DNA of 64,000 bases from Chitinophagaceae bacterium. GTDB taxonomy: Bacteria; Bacteroidota; Bacteroidia; Chitinophagales; Chitinophagaceae. The notes under the pieces are model-generated. The model saw only the letters and a program-made list of their open reading frames with translations, was not told the DNA's origin and searched no databases. The stretch is from the NCBI GenBank assembly GCA_024103425.1, contig JAGFIS010000034.1, positions 1 through 64,000 of the forward strand, given 5' to 3'. Shown in pieces: positions 10,511 to 16,770 of this stretch. The position numbers and the translations under genes were made by a program. Numbering within the stretch: position 1 is the stretch's first letter; each line of letters opens with the position of its first letter.

Positions 10511-10581
10511 CAGGTGTTCTTTTGGAACTGAAAGTTAAGAGAAAAATTTTACAACCTGTTGAGAATCATTACAAGAAATCA

Positions 10582-11480
10582 GGCTTTGTGCGCGAGGTTC
10601 TCCTCCTGAGGAGGAGTCAGAGGTGGTGAACTCCATGTTGTTCTCAGGATTAGCTGCGCTGATCCTTTACGCATTGACCTAGCCCAAAACCCTCCACGCC
10701 ACTATCGTGTCGTGTGATCTTTTCATTCCAACTCCTTAGTGAAGCGAGCTTCCCATTAGCGGGCCCTGTGCGCGAAGTTCTCCTCCTGAGGAGGAGTCAG
10801 AGGTGGTGAACTCCATGTTGTGCCCAGGATTAGCTGCGCTGATCCTTTACGCATTGGTCTAGCCCAAAACCCTCCACGCCACTATCGTGTCGTGTGGTCT
10901 TTTCATTCTATCCCCTTTGTGAAGCAAGCTTCCCATTAGCGGGCCCTGGGCGCGAAGTTCTCCTCCTGAGGAGGAGTCAGAGGTGGTGAATTCCATGTTG
11001 TTCTCAGGATTAGCTGTGCTGATCCTTTACGCATTGGCCTTACCCAAAGCCCCTGCACGCCACTATCGTGTCGTGTGGTCTTTTCATTCTAACTCCTTAG
11101 TGAAGCGGGCTTCCCACATTATCAGGCTTTGTGCGCGAAGTTCTCCTCCTGAGGAGGAGTCAGAGGTGGTGAATTCCATGTTGTTCTCAGGATTAGCTGT
11201 GCTGATCCTTTACGCATTGGCCTTACCCAAAGCCCTGCACGCCACTATCGTGTCGTGTGGTCTTTTCATTCCAACTCCTTAGTGAAGCGGGCTTCCCACA
11301 TTATCAGGCTTTGTGCGCGAGGTTCTCCTCCTGAGGAGGAGTCAGAGGTGGTGAATTCCATGTTGTTCTCAGGATTAGCTGTGCTGATCCTTTACGCATT
11401 GGTCTTACCCAAAGCCCTGCACGCCACTATCGTGTCGTGTGATCTTTTCATTCCAACTCCTTAGTGAAGCGAGCTTCCCA
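10582..11480. repeat. five tandem copies of a 180-183 bp repeat
   Basis: The landmark cgcgaggttc/cgcgaagttc recurs at 10591, 10771, 10951, 11134 and 11316, giving periods of 180, 180, 183 and 182. Each unit contains the hairpin ctcctcc-tga-ggaggag, then agtcagaggtggtgaa, ccatgttgt, gctgatcctttacgcattg, cgccactatcgtgtcgtgtg and gtgaagc. Copies 1-3 end in ttagcgggcc and copies 4-5 begin with tatcaggctt, so the array has two subtypes. Short frames of 69-99 codons cross the units but are just the repeat translated (PPEEESEVVNSM...) and carry no gene features. The array ends right beside the proposed left end of the integrated element. Confidence 0.9.
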
Positions 11481-11494
11481 CAGAGTTGAAATGA

Positions 11495-11527
11495 AAAGCC
11501 CCATTCGCTTTTGGCGAACAGGGCTTT
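11495..11527 (-). terminator. displaced tRNA-Arg terminator (probable)
   Basis: Arms aaagccc (11495-11501) and gggcttt (11521-11527) enclose an inner ttcgc/gcgaa stem with a five-base loop. Read leftward it lies directly after ggggtcac, the 3' end of a tRNA acceptor stem. I infer it is the original terminator of the tRNA-Arg gene now at 28470-28546, separated from it by the inserted element. Confidence 0.5.
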
Positions 11528-11535
11528 GTGACCCC
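11528..11535. other. putative attL core gtgacccc
   Basis: Eight bases identical to 28472-28479 inside the tRNA-Arg acceptor end. A short core is normal for serine recombinases. The match alone could be chance; its place immediately next to a terminator hairpin supports it. Confidence 0.45.
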
Positions 11536-11733
11536 AAAGCTACAGTTTTCAAACCAGTTAATGCAGGATTTTAAGCGGATTTACGAGTTAAAGGCAATTG
11601 TGCCGGTTAATTTATTGCAGGGTGTTAAGGGCGAACTATACGGAAGATGTGCTATCTAACAGAATTATACTCCCCAACCAACATCAAACCAATAAAGAAT
11701 AGTAATTCTAAGGTGTGCGGTAATCTTACTCAC

Positions 11734-11958
11734 CTAATTGTACAGCTTAGAAAGAACAGTTTCCTTCTCTAAACCTAAGTAAAGGCAAAGCTCATCAATG
11801 GTAACAACTTGATGTTGCTGCTTACTGAAGTGCTGCTTTATCTTTTTAATAATTTCTCTACCCCAACGTTCACTCCTGCCAGTGAGTATCTGAACATCTT
11901 TGGGATAAACACAAACTCGTTCCATGGGCTTAATATTCAATTTTGATACACTATCCAT
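11734..11958 (-). CDS. small Bacteroidota hypothetical protein, HTH-like C-terminus
   Basis: Protein of 74 aa, or 63 aa from the second Met (start codon 11923-11925), which is the more usual start for this kind of protein because the conserved part begins at MERVCVYPKD. The pattern YPKDVQILTGRSERWGREIIKKIK followed by VTIDELCLYLGLE is one I associate with short proteins near integrases in Bacteroidota, possibly a helix-turn-helix accessory protein; I cannot name a family. It is the first gene inside the left end of the element and faces the end. No operon partner is seen. Confidence 0.6.
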   Translation of the reverse strand: MDSVSKLNIKPMERVCVYPKDVQILTGRSERWGREIIKKIKQHFSKQQHQVVTIDELCLYLGLEKETVLSKLYN

Positions 11959-12144
11959 ACCTCATCCATGCTTTATTTATTAATCATCCACTACAAAAAT
12001 ACTAAATACTAAACAGGAATAATAAGCGTCTCACGGATAAAAATGTTCTTATCGGCATAAACGGAAGTGCTTGTTTGTAAAGGGTTTCAGAGCTTAATAA
12101 TTTCGGGTTGTTATTCATTCGTAACCTATTAAATTCTTATTACA

Positions 12145-12900
12145 ATGGCACAACAAAAAGGCATTATCAAACTGGATGGTACTATTGGGGGTATCACCTT
12201 TTATAAATCTGAAGACGGCTACCTTGCCCGTGAAAAGGGCGGTGTTTCTGCTGAAAGAATTGCCAATGACCCCAACTTTGAACGGACTCGTGAAAACGGT
12301 GCTGAATTCGGACGGGCTGGAAAGGCTGGTAAGATTTTGAGGACTTCTTTAAGAGCGTTACTTCAAAATGCGTCCGACAGCCGAATGGTTAGCCGGTTGA
12401 CGCAACGCATGGTTAAAGTGATTCAGGCTGATGCTACAAATCCTCGTGGACAAAGAAACGTGATTGATGGCGAAGCTGAATTGCTGCAAGGGTTTGAGTT
12501 CAACATTAATGGAAAGCTTGGTACTACTCTTTACGCTCCTTACACTACCAGCATTGACCGTGTAACCGGTGCTTTAGAAGCTGTTATCCCATCTTACGTC
12601 CCTGCAAACATGATTGCCGCTCCAAGTGGTACTACACATTACAAAATCATTTCTTCCGGCGTTGAGATTGATTTTGAAAATGAAACCTTCGTTGCAGACA
12701 GTAACAGTTCTACTATTCTGCCTTGGGATAATGTTGCAAGTACTGCATTAACGCTTACCAACAGCGTTACTCCTGCAAGCACTCACCCACTTTTCCTCGC
12801 ATTAGGAATTGAGTTTTATCAGGAAGTGAATGGTACTATGTACCCTTTGAAAAACGGTGCGTTTAACGCTCTTGCGCTTGTTCTGGTGAATGGTGTGTAG
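12145..12900 (+). CDS. Bacteroidota hypothetical cargo protein
   Basis: Protein of 251 aa starting MAQQKGIIKLDGTIGGITFYK. It resembles a family of Bacteroidota proteins that begin with this sort of KGxIKxxGTxGGxxFYK motif and carry a basic, helix-rich segment (about 45-95: ENGAEFGRAGKAGKILRTSL), then a beta-rich C-terminal half. No signal peptide, membrane segment or catalytic motif is seen. Function is unknown. It has its own terminator at 12929-12956 and no neighbour on the same strand closer than 100 bases, so it is a single-gene unit. It may be a phage- or conjugative-element-derived structural protein, but this is a guess. Confidence 0.75.
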   Translation: MAQQKGIIKLDGTIGGITFYKSEDGYLAREKGGVSAERIANDPNFERTRENGAEFGRAGKAGKILRTSLRALLQNASDSRMVSRLTQRMVKVIQADATNPRGQRNVIDGEAELLQGFEFNINGKLGTTLYAPYTTSIDRVTGALEAVIPSYVPANMIAAPSGTTHYKIISSGVEIDFENETFVADSNSSTILPWDNVASTALTLTNSVTPASTHPLFLALGIEFYQEVNGTMYPLKNGAFNALALVLVNGV

Positions 12901-12928
12901 GAAAAACTTTTCTTTCAGTTAAACGATT

Positions 12929-12956
12929 AGCCCTGTAGTCTTGCAGGGCTTTTTTG
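12929..12956 (+). terminator. rho-independent terminator
   Basis: Arms agccctg (12929-12935) and cagggct (12944-12950) with an eight-base loop, followed by a run of T (12950-12955). It ends the 12145-12900 gene. Confidence 0.85.
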
Positions 12957-13026
12957 TTTTCAGGATGTGAATATTTTGAATGAGGTTTGATAATTTAGTC
13001 TCTGTATGTTTGTCAAAAAGCATATT

Positions 13027-13239
13027 ATGAATTTCAAAGTAACAGACTACGATAATGAGAATCCTACTTTACATTGTCCTAAGTGCGACTGTGAATACAC
13101 ACATTTGCAGAAAGTAAACGAAGAAACATTTGAAGACCGTCCGGGTGTAACTCTAACCTTCAAATGTGAAGAAGGTCATGAATTTACTTACTCACTCATG
13201 AATCACAAAGGCTATACACAATCGTTCCTCATCAGTTAA
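13027..13239 (+). CDS. small zinc-ribbon-like protein
   Basis: Protein of 70 aa from the ATG at 13027; the frame is open from an ATG at 13006, but that codon lies inside a TATGTTTG sequence that matches the Bacteroidota -7 box (13005-13012), so I prefer the downstream start. It has a CPKC pair near the N-terminus (HCPKCDCEY) and a second Cys followed by His (FKCEEGHEF), the spacing of a small metal-binding ribbon. No other domain fits in the length. It sits between the cargo gene and the structured non-coding block. Function unknown; a nucleic-acid-binding or regulatory role is possible. Confidence 0.6.
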   Translation: MNFKVTDYDNENPTLHCPKCDCEYTHLQKVNEETFEDRPGVTLTFKCEEGHEFTYSLMNHKGYTQSFLIS

Positions 13240-13472
13240 TCAGGAATGCCCTAAAAGGGCAAATCTGAAACAAACCGGAAACCGGAAGGATAGCAATGAG
13301 CGAAAAACCCGGATGAAAGGCTATACACGGAGACGCCAGGACGATAAGTGAAGGCAACCGGGCGGCGACGCAAATGCCTGCTGAAAAACGCCGAAGGAAT
13401 GGAAGAACGGCGAACCGAACAATAAGGCTCAATGGCTGGACGGCAATGGCTGATGATACGAAGCTGCTTTTT
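13240..13472. other. non-coding, hairpin-rich lead-in to structured block
   Basis: No convincing gene. Small hairpins are visible: tgccct-aaa-agggca at about 13247-13261, aggca...tgcct around 13352-13378, and cgccg...cggcg around 13389-13413. The phrase aaaggctatacac occurs at about 13207 (end of the preceding gene) and again at about 13316. The base use is richer in G and C than in the flanking genes. Confidence 0.5.
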
Positions 13473-13651
13473 CATAATAAAAAATTTATGTGCTTTTCAC
13501 ACGAAGGCGGCGCAGTCCAACCAAAAGGAAACGGAATAAATGATGGCTTTGTGCGTTGGCTTTGTGTTTATGCCGTAGTCTTTTGGTTGGCTGCTTTGGG
13601 CATTGTGCGTTAGCCCGCCGAAGTATCTTGCACATAAAATTTTTTATTATG
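13473..13651. repeat. structured element A (long nested inverted repeat)
   Basis: An outer AT-rich stem pairs 13473-13493 (cataataaaaaattt...) with 13630-13651, 21 bp with one bulged base. Inside are a ggcgg/ccgcc stem (13506-13510 with 13615-13619) and a perfect 11-bp stem ccaaccaaaag (13517-13527) with cttttggttgg (13580-13590). The latter continues through an internal loop gaa/agt into acggaataa (13531-13539) paired with ttatgccgt (13568-13576) with one A-G mismatch. The same order of stems and the same loop bases recur in element A' (14216-14439) with paired sequence changes. It may act as RNA or as single-stranded DNA; no known RNA family is recognised. Confidence 0.75.
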
Positions 13652-13741
13652 GTAGCGAAGTAATCAGACAAGCGGGTTTGAGCTGTCCTGATTTTTCATC
13701 CTGTTCATAATTCGTTGCACCTTTTGTAAGTCTGTTGCACC

Positions 13742-14164
13742 CTACCTTCTCAAATGGCGGTAGATGATGGCTCTTTTGAGGTCTGATAACAATGCAGCCT
13801 GGATGAGATATTGCTTTTCTAACTCCTCGTATGACCTTATCTTTTTTAAGTCATCTTCAAAATCGGTTTGCCTTAATCTTAAACGGTCGGCTGATTCAGC
13901 AACCAGCTTTTTAAAATCATTGATGCGAATAAACTCAATGACGGAACCGACAAGGATTTGATGAAATGCTTTAGAAATCCAAAGACCATATAAAAGAGAC
14001 TTGTAAAATTCCTTTTGCTTTTCATCCTGGCATAAAATGGCAAAGCAATTCGGGCTAGGTTTTTCAAGTGGTTTACCACTGTTTAAACCCTTACAGAGTG
14101 CAAAGACGGTAAATGCCGGGTAATGCTTTTTAGAATTGTACTGCTGAACTTTTGGGATAACCAT
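13742..14164 (-). CDS. DUF6943-like hypothetical protein
   Basis: Predicted protein of 140 aa from the ATG at 14162-14164. The frame extends upstream to 14320 but that extra 52-codon stretch translates the A-rich stem of structured element A' and is not protein-like. The core pattern ALCKGLNSGKPLEKPSPNCF, then FYKSLLYGLWISKAFH and LVGSVIEFIRINDF, matches my memory of the Bacteroidota family of unknown function DUF6943. The C-terminal 50 residues are a charged helix. It lies exactly between the two related structured elements A and A', pointing left. Function unknown; often found on mobile elements. Confidence 0.65.
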   Translation of the reverse strand: MVIPKVQQYNSKKHYPAFTVFALCKGLNSGKPLEKPSPNCFAILCQDEKQKEFYKSLLYGLWISKAFHQILVGSVIEFIRINDFKKLVAESADRLRLRQTDFEDDLKKIRSYEELEKQYLIQAALLSDLKRAIIYRHLRR

Positions 14165-14215
14165 GGCTATTATTTTTGCGGTTACTTCCCTATTGCCCTG
14201 AAAAAAAATATTTTT

Positions 14216-14439
14216 CAAAAGAAAAAAGGGAAAAAAAGAAAGCAGTTGAAAAAGGCGGCGTGGCAAAAAAGCCAAAAGGAAACGGAATAAGTGCCGAAGG
14301 CTGGCAAGGCACATAAACAAAGCCGGCGAAGCCGACCTATTGCCTTGCCATTATGCCGTAGTCTTTTGGCTTTTTTTGTGTAGAGCCTTGTGGTAGCCGC
14401 CTACCTTTGCGAACTTTTTTTTCCTTCTTTTTCCTTTTG
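14216..14439. repeat. structured element A' (covarying relative of A)
   Basis: An outer purine-rich arm (14216-14250) faces a pyrimidine-rich arm (14405-14439), followed by a ggcgg/ccgcc stem. Then a perfect 14-bp stem pairs 14265-14278 (aaaaaagccaaaag) with 14363-14376, the gaa/agt internal loop recurs, and acggaataa (14282-14290) pairs with ttatgccgt (14351-14359), all as in element A. The apical part is different: tggcaaggca pairs perfectly with tgccttgcca and encloses a cggc-gaa-gccg hairpin. In the shared stem, A/T, C/G and C/G pairs of A are G/C, A/T and A/T pairs here, so pairing is kept while sequence changed. Confidence 0.78.
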
Positions 14440-14530
14440 TGATAAATAAATGGAACTTCTAACTGAGCACGGCTACTAAGTACCATTGGATTGGTTGTTT
14501 TAATTGTGCGTTGGATTGGGACAAAATGCC
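14440..14530. other. short non-coding spacer
   Basis: Nothing certain is seen. It contains attgtgcgttgg, a phrase that recurs with small changes at about 13550, 13603, 14568 and 14721, apparently a shared part of the structured elements. Confidence 0.4.
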
Positions 14531-14955
14531 GCAGGGCTATAAAAGCATACCTTTTTAATTGTGCGCTGGCTTCCCCGAAGGGGTGCAAATGTGGTGAGCC
14601 GGAAAGCCAGGGCAAATGCTTGGGGCAGAAAGCGGGTGCGGCTTGTGCATGGCGGCATTGGTAAATTTATTACGACCAATGCCGTTGAAGCAGAGGTTAA
14701 GCCGCACCCTGCTTTATGCGTTGTGCGTTGGCTTGCCCTGGCTGACGGAGAAACCACTTTTGCAGTGCGGTGCTGAGGCTGGTGCAAGTAAACGAAGCGG
14801 TAATGAAGTGAAGGATAGTGAAATGAATGCAGCCCCGATAAAAATCGGGATAAACTCCGCTGCATGAATGGAACGCCTGAACGGAATGGTAGCGAAGTGC
14901 TTGCATCCTGCCGGAAGCACATTGCAGTGAAATATCAATGCTTTTATAGCCCTGC
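14531..14955. repeat. structured element B, 425-base nested hairpin
   Basis: A perfect 18-bp outer stem joins 14531-14548 (gcagggctataaaagcat) and 14938-14955. Nested inside are agccagggcaa (14605-14615) with 14733-14743, gggtgcggctt (14634-14644) with 14699-14709, and ggcattggt (14654-14662) with 14675-14683, all perfect. To the right are a cccgat-aaa-atcggg hairpin enclosed by atgcagc/gctgcat, and gtgctt/aagcac (about 14897-14919). Short frames on both strands cross this block, but none has protein-like composition; they are by-products of the paired structure. Confidence 0.75.
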
Positions 14956-15016
14956 ACCGCTGAAATGGGTGGGTGGGTGCGTGGGAAGAAGCGTAGGGAA
15001 AAAATGCGGCTTCTGA

Positions 15017-15068
15017 ACCCCGAAAAATATTAGCTTAGGATTTGTGTGCAGGGATATTTTTTCGGGGT
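15017..15068. repeat. hairpin C
   Basis: Arm accccgaaaaatat (15017-15030) pairs with 15054-15068, which has one extra T. The loop is 23 bases. It lies between structured elements B and D. Confidence 0.65.
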
Positions 15069-15084
15069 GAAGGCTATGCCATTG

Positions 15085-15196
15085 GCTACTTAACATAATG
15101 TGCTTATGTGACAGCCTGTGCGGCTGGATGCTTGCATAAGCGATAGCAAAAGGCTGTGCGAAGCGAACACATAAGACCACATTATGTTTAAGTAGC
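15085..15196. repeat. structured element D, ~26-bp stem
   Basis: Left arm 15085-15110 (gctacttaacataatgtg then cttatgtg) pairs with right arm 15168-15196, interrupted only by one extra base and one three-base bulge. The loop contains cagcc-tgtgc-ggctg, an acagcc/ggctgt alternative pair, and a tgcgaagcg mini-hairpin. Same style as A, A' and B: long AT-rich outer stem, GC-rich small hairpins inside. Confidence 0.72.
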
Positions 15197-15200
15197 TTCC

Positions 15201-15372
15201 GCCGTTTTACATACTGGCATAAGCGAAGTGGTGGTGGTGGTTGGAACGAAGCGTCTATTTGCTGCTATGCAAAGGGTTGGCTTGGCTCTTTGGCTGTGCA
15301 GCGAAGCGAAACAGACAATGTGCCAAGTGGATTGGCTGCATAGCCGCAAATAGTATGACAGTTGTAAACGGC
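15201..15372. repeat. structured element E
   Basis: An outer gccgttttac (15201-15210) pairs with gtaaacggc (15364-15372) with one bulge. Inside, ctatttgctgctatgca (15255-15271) pairs with 15337-15353 with a single mismatch, and cttggc pairs with gccaag (about 15281-15286 and 15322-15327). The loop carries gcgaagc. Confidence 0.68.
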
Positions 15373-15389
15373 GGCAATGGCATAGAAGG

Positions 15390-15423
15390 CAGGCGAAGCG
15401 TTGGGTTTGTGCGATTGCGCCTG
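15390..15423. repeat. hairpin F near operon end
   Basis: Arms caggcg (15390-15395) and cgcctg (15418-15423) enclose a gcgaagcg core. It lies about 30 bases past the stop of the leftward operon, so it could serve as its terminator, but no T-run follows on that strand. Confidence 0.45.
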
Positions 15424-15452
15424 ACTAAAGCCTCATTTTTTGTGGGCGGGTG

Positions 15453-15749
15453 TTAAGCTAATGCTTGTTGAGAAAGCCTTGCCTTAAAAGAATTGGCAAT
15501 AACAGCTTTTATAAATGGACTTGCGTTTATGAAAGTAGTTCTACTCTTAACTTCATCCAATGAAAAGAATAAGGTTAGTTTTGCAAAACACTCATCAGCA
15601 AAAGAATTAGAAACTGTTTCTACATCTGTAAAATCAAAAACAATCTTATCCGATGATTGTTTGATAGCCTCTACAATTTCACTACGAACTTCAGCTCCGT
15701 GTACCCTTGTTCCTAAGTGGATACCGATATTTTTGAAATGAATGTTCAT
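15453..15749 (-). CDS. STAS-like DUF4325 protein
   Basis: Predicted 98-aa cytosolic protein of the STAS-like DUF4325 type. The ATG at 15747-15749 fits the domain start (MNIHFKNIG); the frame is open further up to 15821, where an ATG would overlap the upstream gene by 14 bases, but that extension lacks domain character. The signature is IVFDFTDVETVSNSFADECFAKL: a strand ending in acidic residues, then the Ser-x-x-Phe-Ala-Asp/Glu loop typical of STAS-like proteins. Such proteins often partner a GHKL ATPase in a partner-switch. Here the ATPase is the gene just upstream. It is the last gene of the eight-gene operon. A role in controlling the upstream restriction genes is inferred. Confidence 0.75.
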   Translation of the reverse strand: MNIHFKNIGIHLGTRVHGAEVRSEIVEAIKQSSDKIVFDFTDVETVSNSFADECFAKLTLFFSLDEVKSRTTFINASPFIKAVIANSFKARLSQQALA

Positions 15750-15807
15750 AAAATTGAAGTTTGAGTTTTGCAGATAACGCCCAAATATACGCAAAGAGTG
15801 TGCGAAG

Positions 15808-16770
15808 TTACCACAAATCATCGTTAATTCCTTGCATCTGGTCTAAAAAGAATTGGTAATCTTCCGGCAAACTATGTCCCTCCGGCATAATTCGCTTATA
15901 ATCAACGGGAATGTTTGTATTAATCCTCATGAAAACAAAGGTTCCATGCCAGAACTCACCTTTATTTACCTGCTTTATTCCTTCCAATAAATGAGAAAAA
16001 TAATGCCCGGAATAGATAAGCATTTCTCCTCCATTTTCCTTTATAAACTCTGATGTGGCGAATAAACCAAAGCCCAATCCTTCTCCATTGGTAACACCCT
16101 TAGCCGTACAAATTTGAACTGCATCCATTTCCTTCAAATGTTTGTACTTAGATTTTTCCGGTGTTGTCAACGCCTTATGAATACCTACTCCGGTGTCGCA
16201 AATAATTAAGCGAATTTCATTTGATTTCGGAAATAATTGAGCACAACACCATCCTTTGCCCTCATAAACATTCGGATAGTCAGAATGGTTAATAACATTG
16301 TCCATAATTTCGTACATACAGTAATCCAGCATTTGTTGTACTTCAATTGCTACTTCTACATTTGCAATTAATACCCTACGAATATTTTCAAAAACATTTT
16401 TGATTGTATCCTTATTGTACGGCGTTATCTCTGTAAACTTTCCTGCACTTGGTCTTCTTTCAAACTTTTCTTCATAATCCAATTCCAAAAGTTTAAAGAA
16501 ATTCACCCGACTGGCATATTGGCTTTTGGCATCTTCATCATCACAATGTACTCCACCCGTTACTGTAATTCCGTCGCTTCTGAGTTTTATCAATGTTGTA
16601 GTAACCAGCATCAATAAATCAGAATACAGCATTTTGTAATAAGTGTTCAGGTAAACTTGAAAATCTACCGTATCACCAACCGTTGCGGTAAATGCAGGAC
16701 TTAAATCAGCTACTAATTGAGGATGAGAAGTATATCGCTTGAAATCTATATTTATGTTGATAATAGCCAT
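15808..16770 (-). CDS. GHKL/HATPase_c ATP-binding protein
   Basis: Predicted 320-aa soluble ATPase or kinase of the GHKL fold. Visible boxes: N box EIMDNVINHS (Glu154, Asn158), G1 box DTGVG (Asp192-Gly196) and G2 box GEGLG (229-233) followed by FGLFATSEF. It lacks a histidine-kinase phospho-acceptor His region, so it looks more like an anti-sigma-type (RsbW/SpoIIAB-like) protein with a ~140-residue N-terminal domain I do not recognise. Its start codon shares one base with the stop of hsdR (TAATG), so the two are translated together. The next gene is STAS-like. The pair inside a type I R-M operon is unusual. Confidence 0.85.
   Translation of the reverse strand: MAIININIDFKRYTSHPQLVADLSPAFTATVGDTVDFQVYLNTYYKMLYSDLLMLVTTTLIKLRSDGITVTGGVHCDDEDAKSQYASRVNFFKLLELDYEEKFERRPSAGKFTEITPYNKDTIKNVFENIRRVLIANVEVAIEVQQMLDYCMYEIMDNVINHSDYPNVYEGKGWCCAQLFPKSNEIRLIICDTGVGIHKALTTPEKSKYKHLKEMDAVQICTAKGVTNGEGLGFGLFATSEFIKENGGEMLIYSGHYFSHLLEGIKQVNKGEFWHGTFVFMRINTNIPVDYKRIMPEGHSLPEDYQFFLDQMQGINDDLW

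Noticed and set aside
10983-11464. Small proteins PPEEESEVVNSM... read through the repeats
   Set aside because: They are translations of the repeat itself, differ only where the repeat differs and have no start or domain features.
10582-11480. CRISPR-like array
   Set aside because: The units are 180-183 bp and the whole unit is conserved, with no short repeat/variable spacer alternation and no cas gene nearby.
14497-15180. Several 70-140 codon frames on both strands
   Set aside because: They overlap the nested hairpins, exist on both strands at once and have a composition that follows the pairing, so they are shadows of structure.
13473-15423. Integron attC array
   Set aside because: Long imperfect stems, size range and phrases such as gtgcgttggc recall attC sites, but no tyrosine integron integrase is present, the R'/R'' core consensus does not fit at stem bases, and only one gene could be a cassette.
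13473-15423. Group II intron or retron RNA
   Set aside because: No reverse transcriptase gene lies in the element, and no domain V-type or msr/msd-type sequence was recognised.
15750-15821. N-terminal extension of the STAS-like protein
   Set aside because: The extra 24 residues lack domain character and would make a 14-base overlap; the ATG at 15747-15749 fits the domain start.
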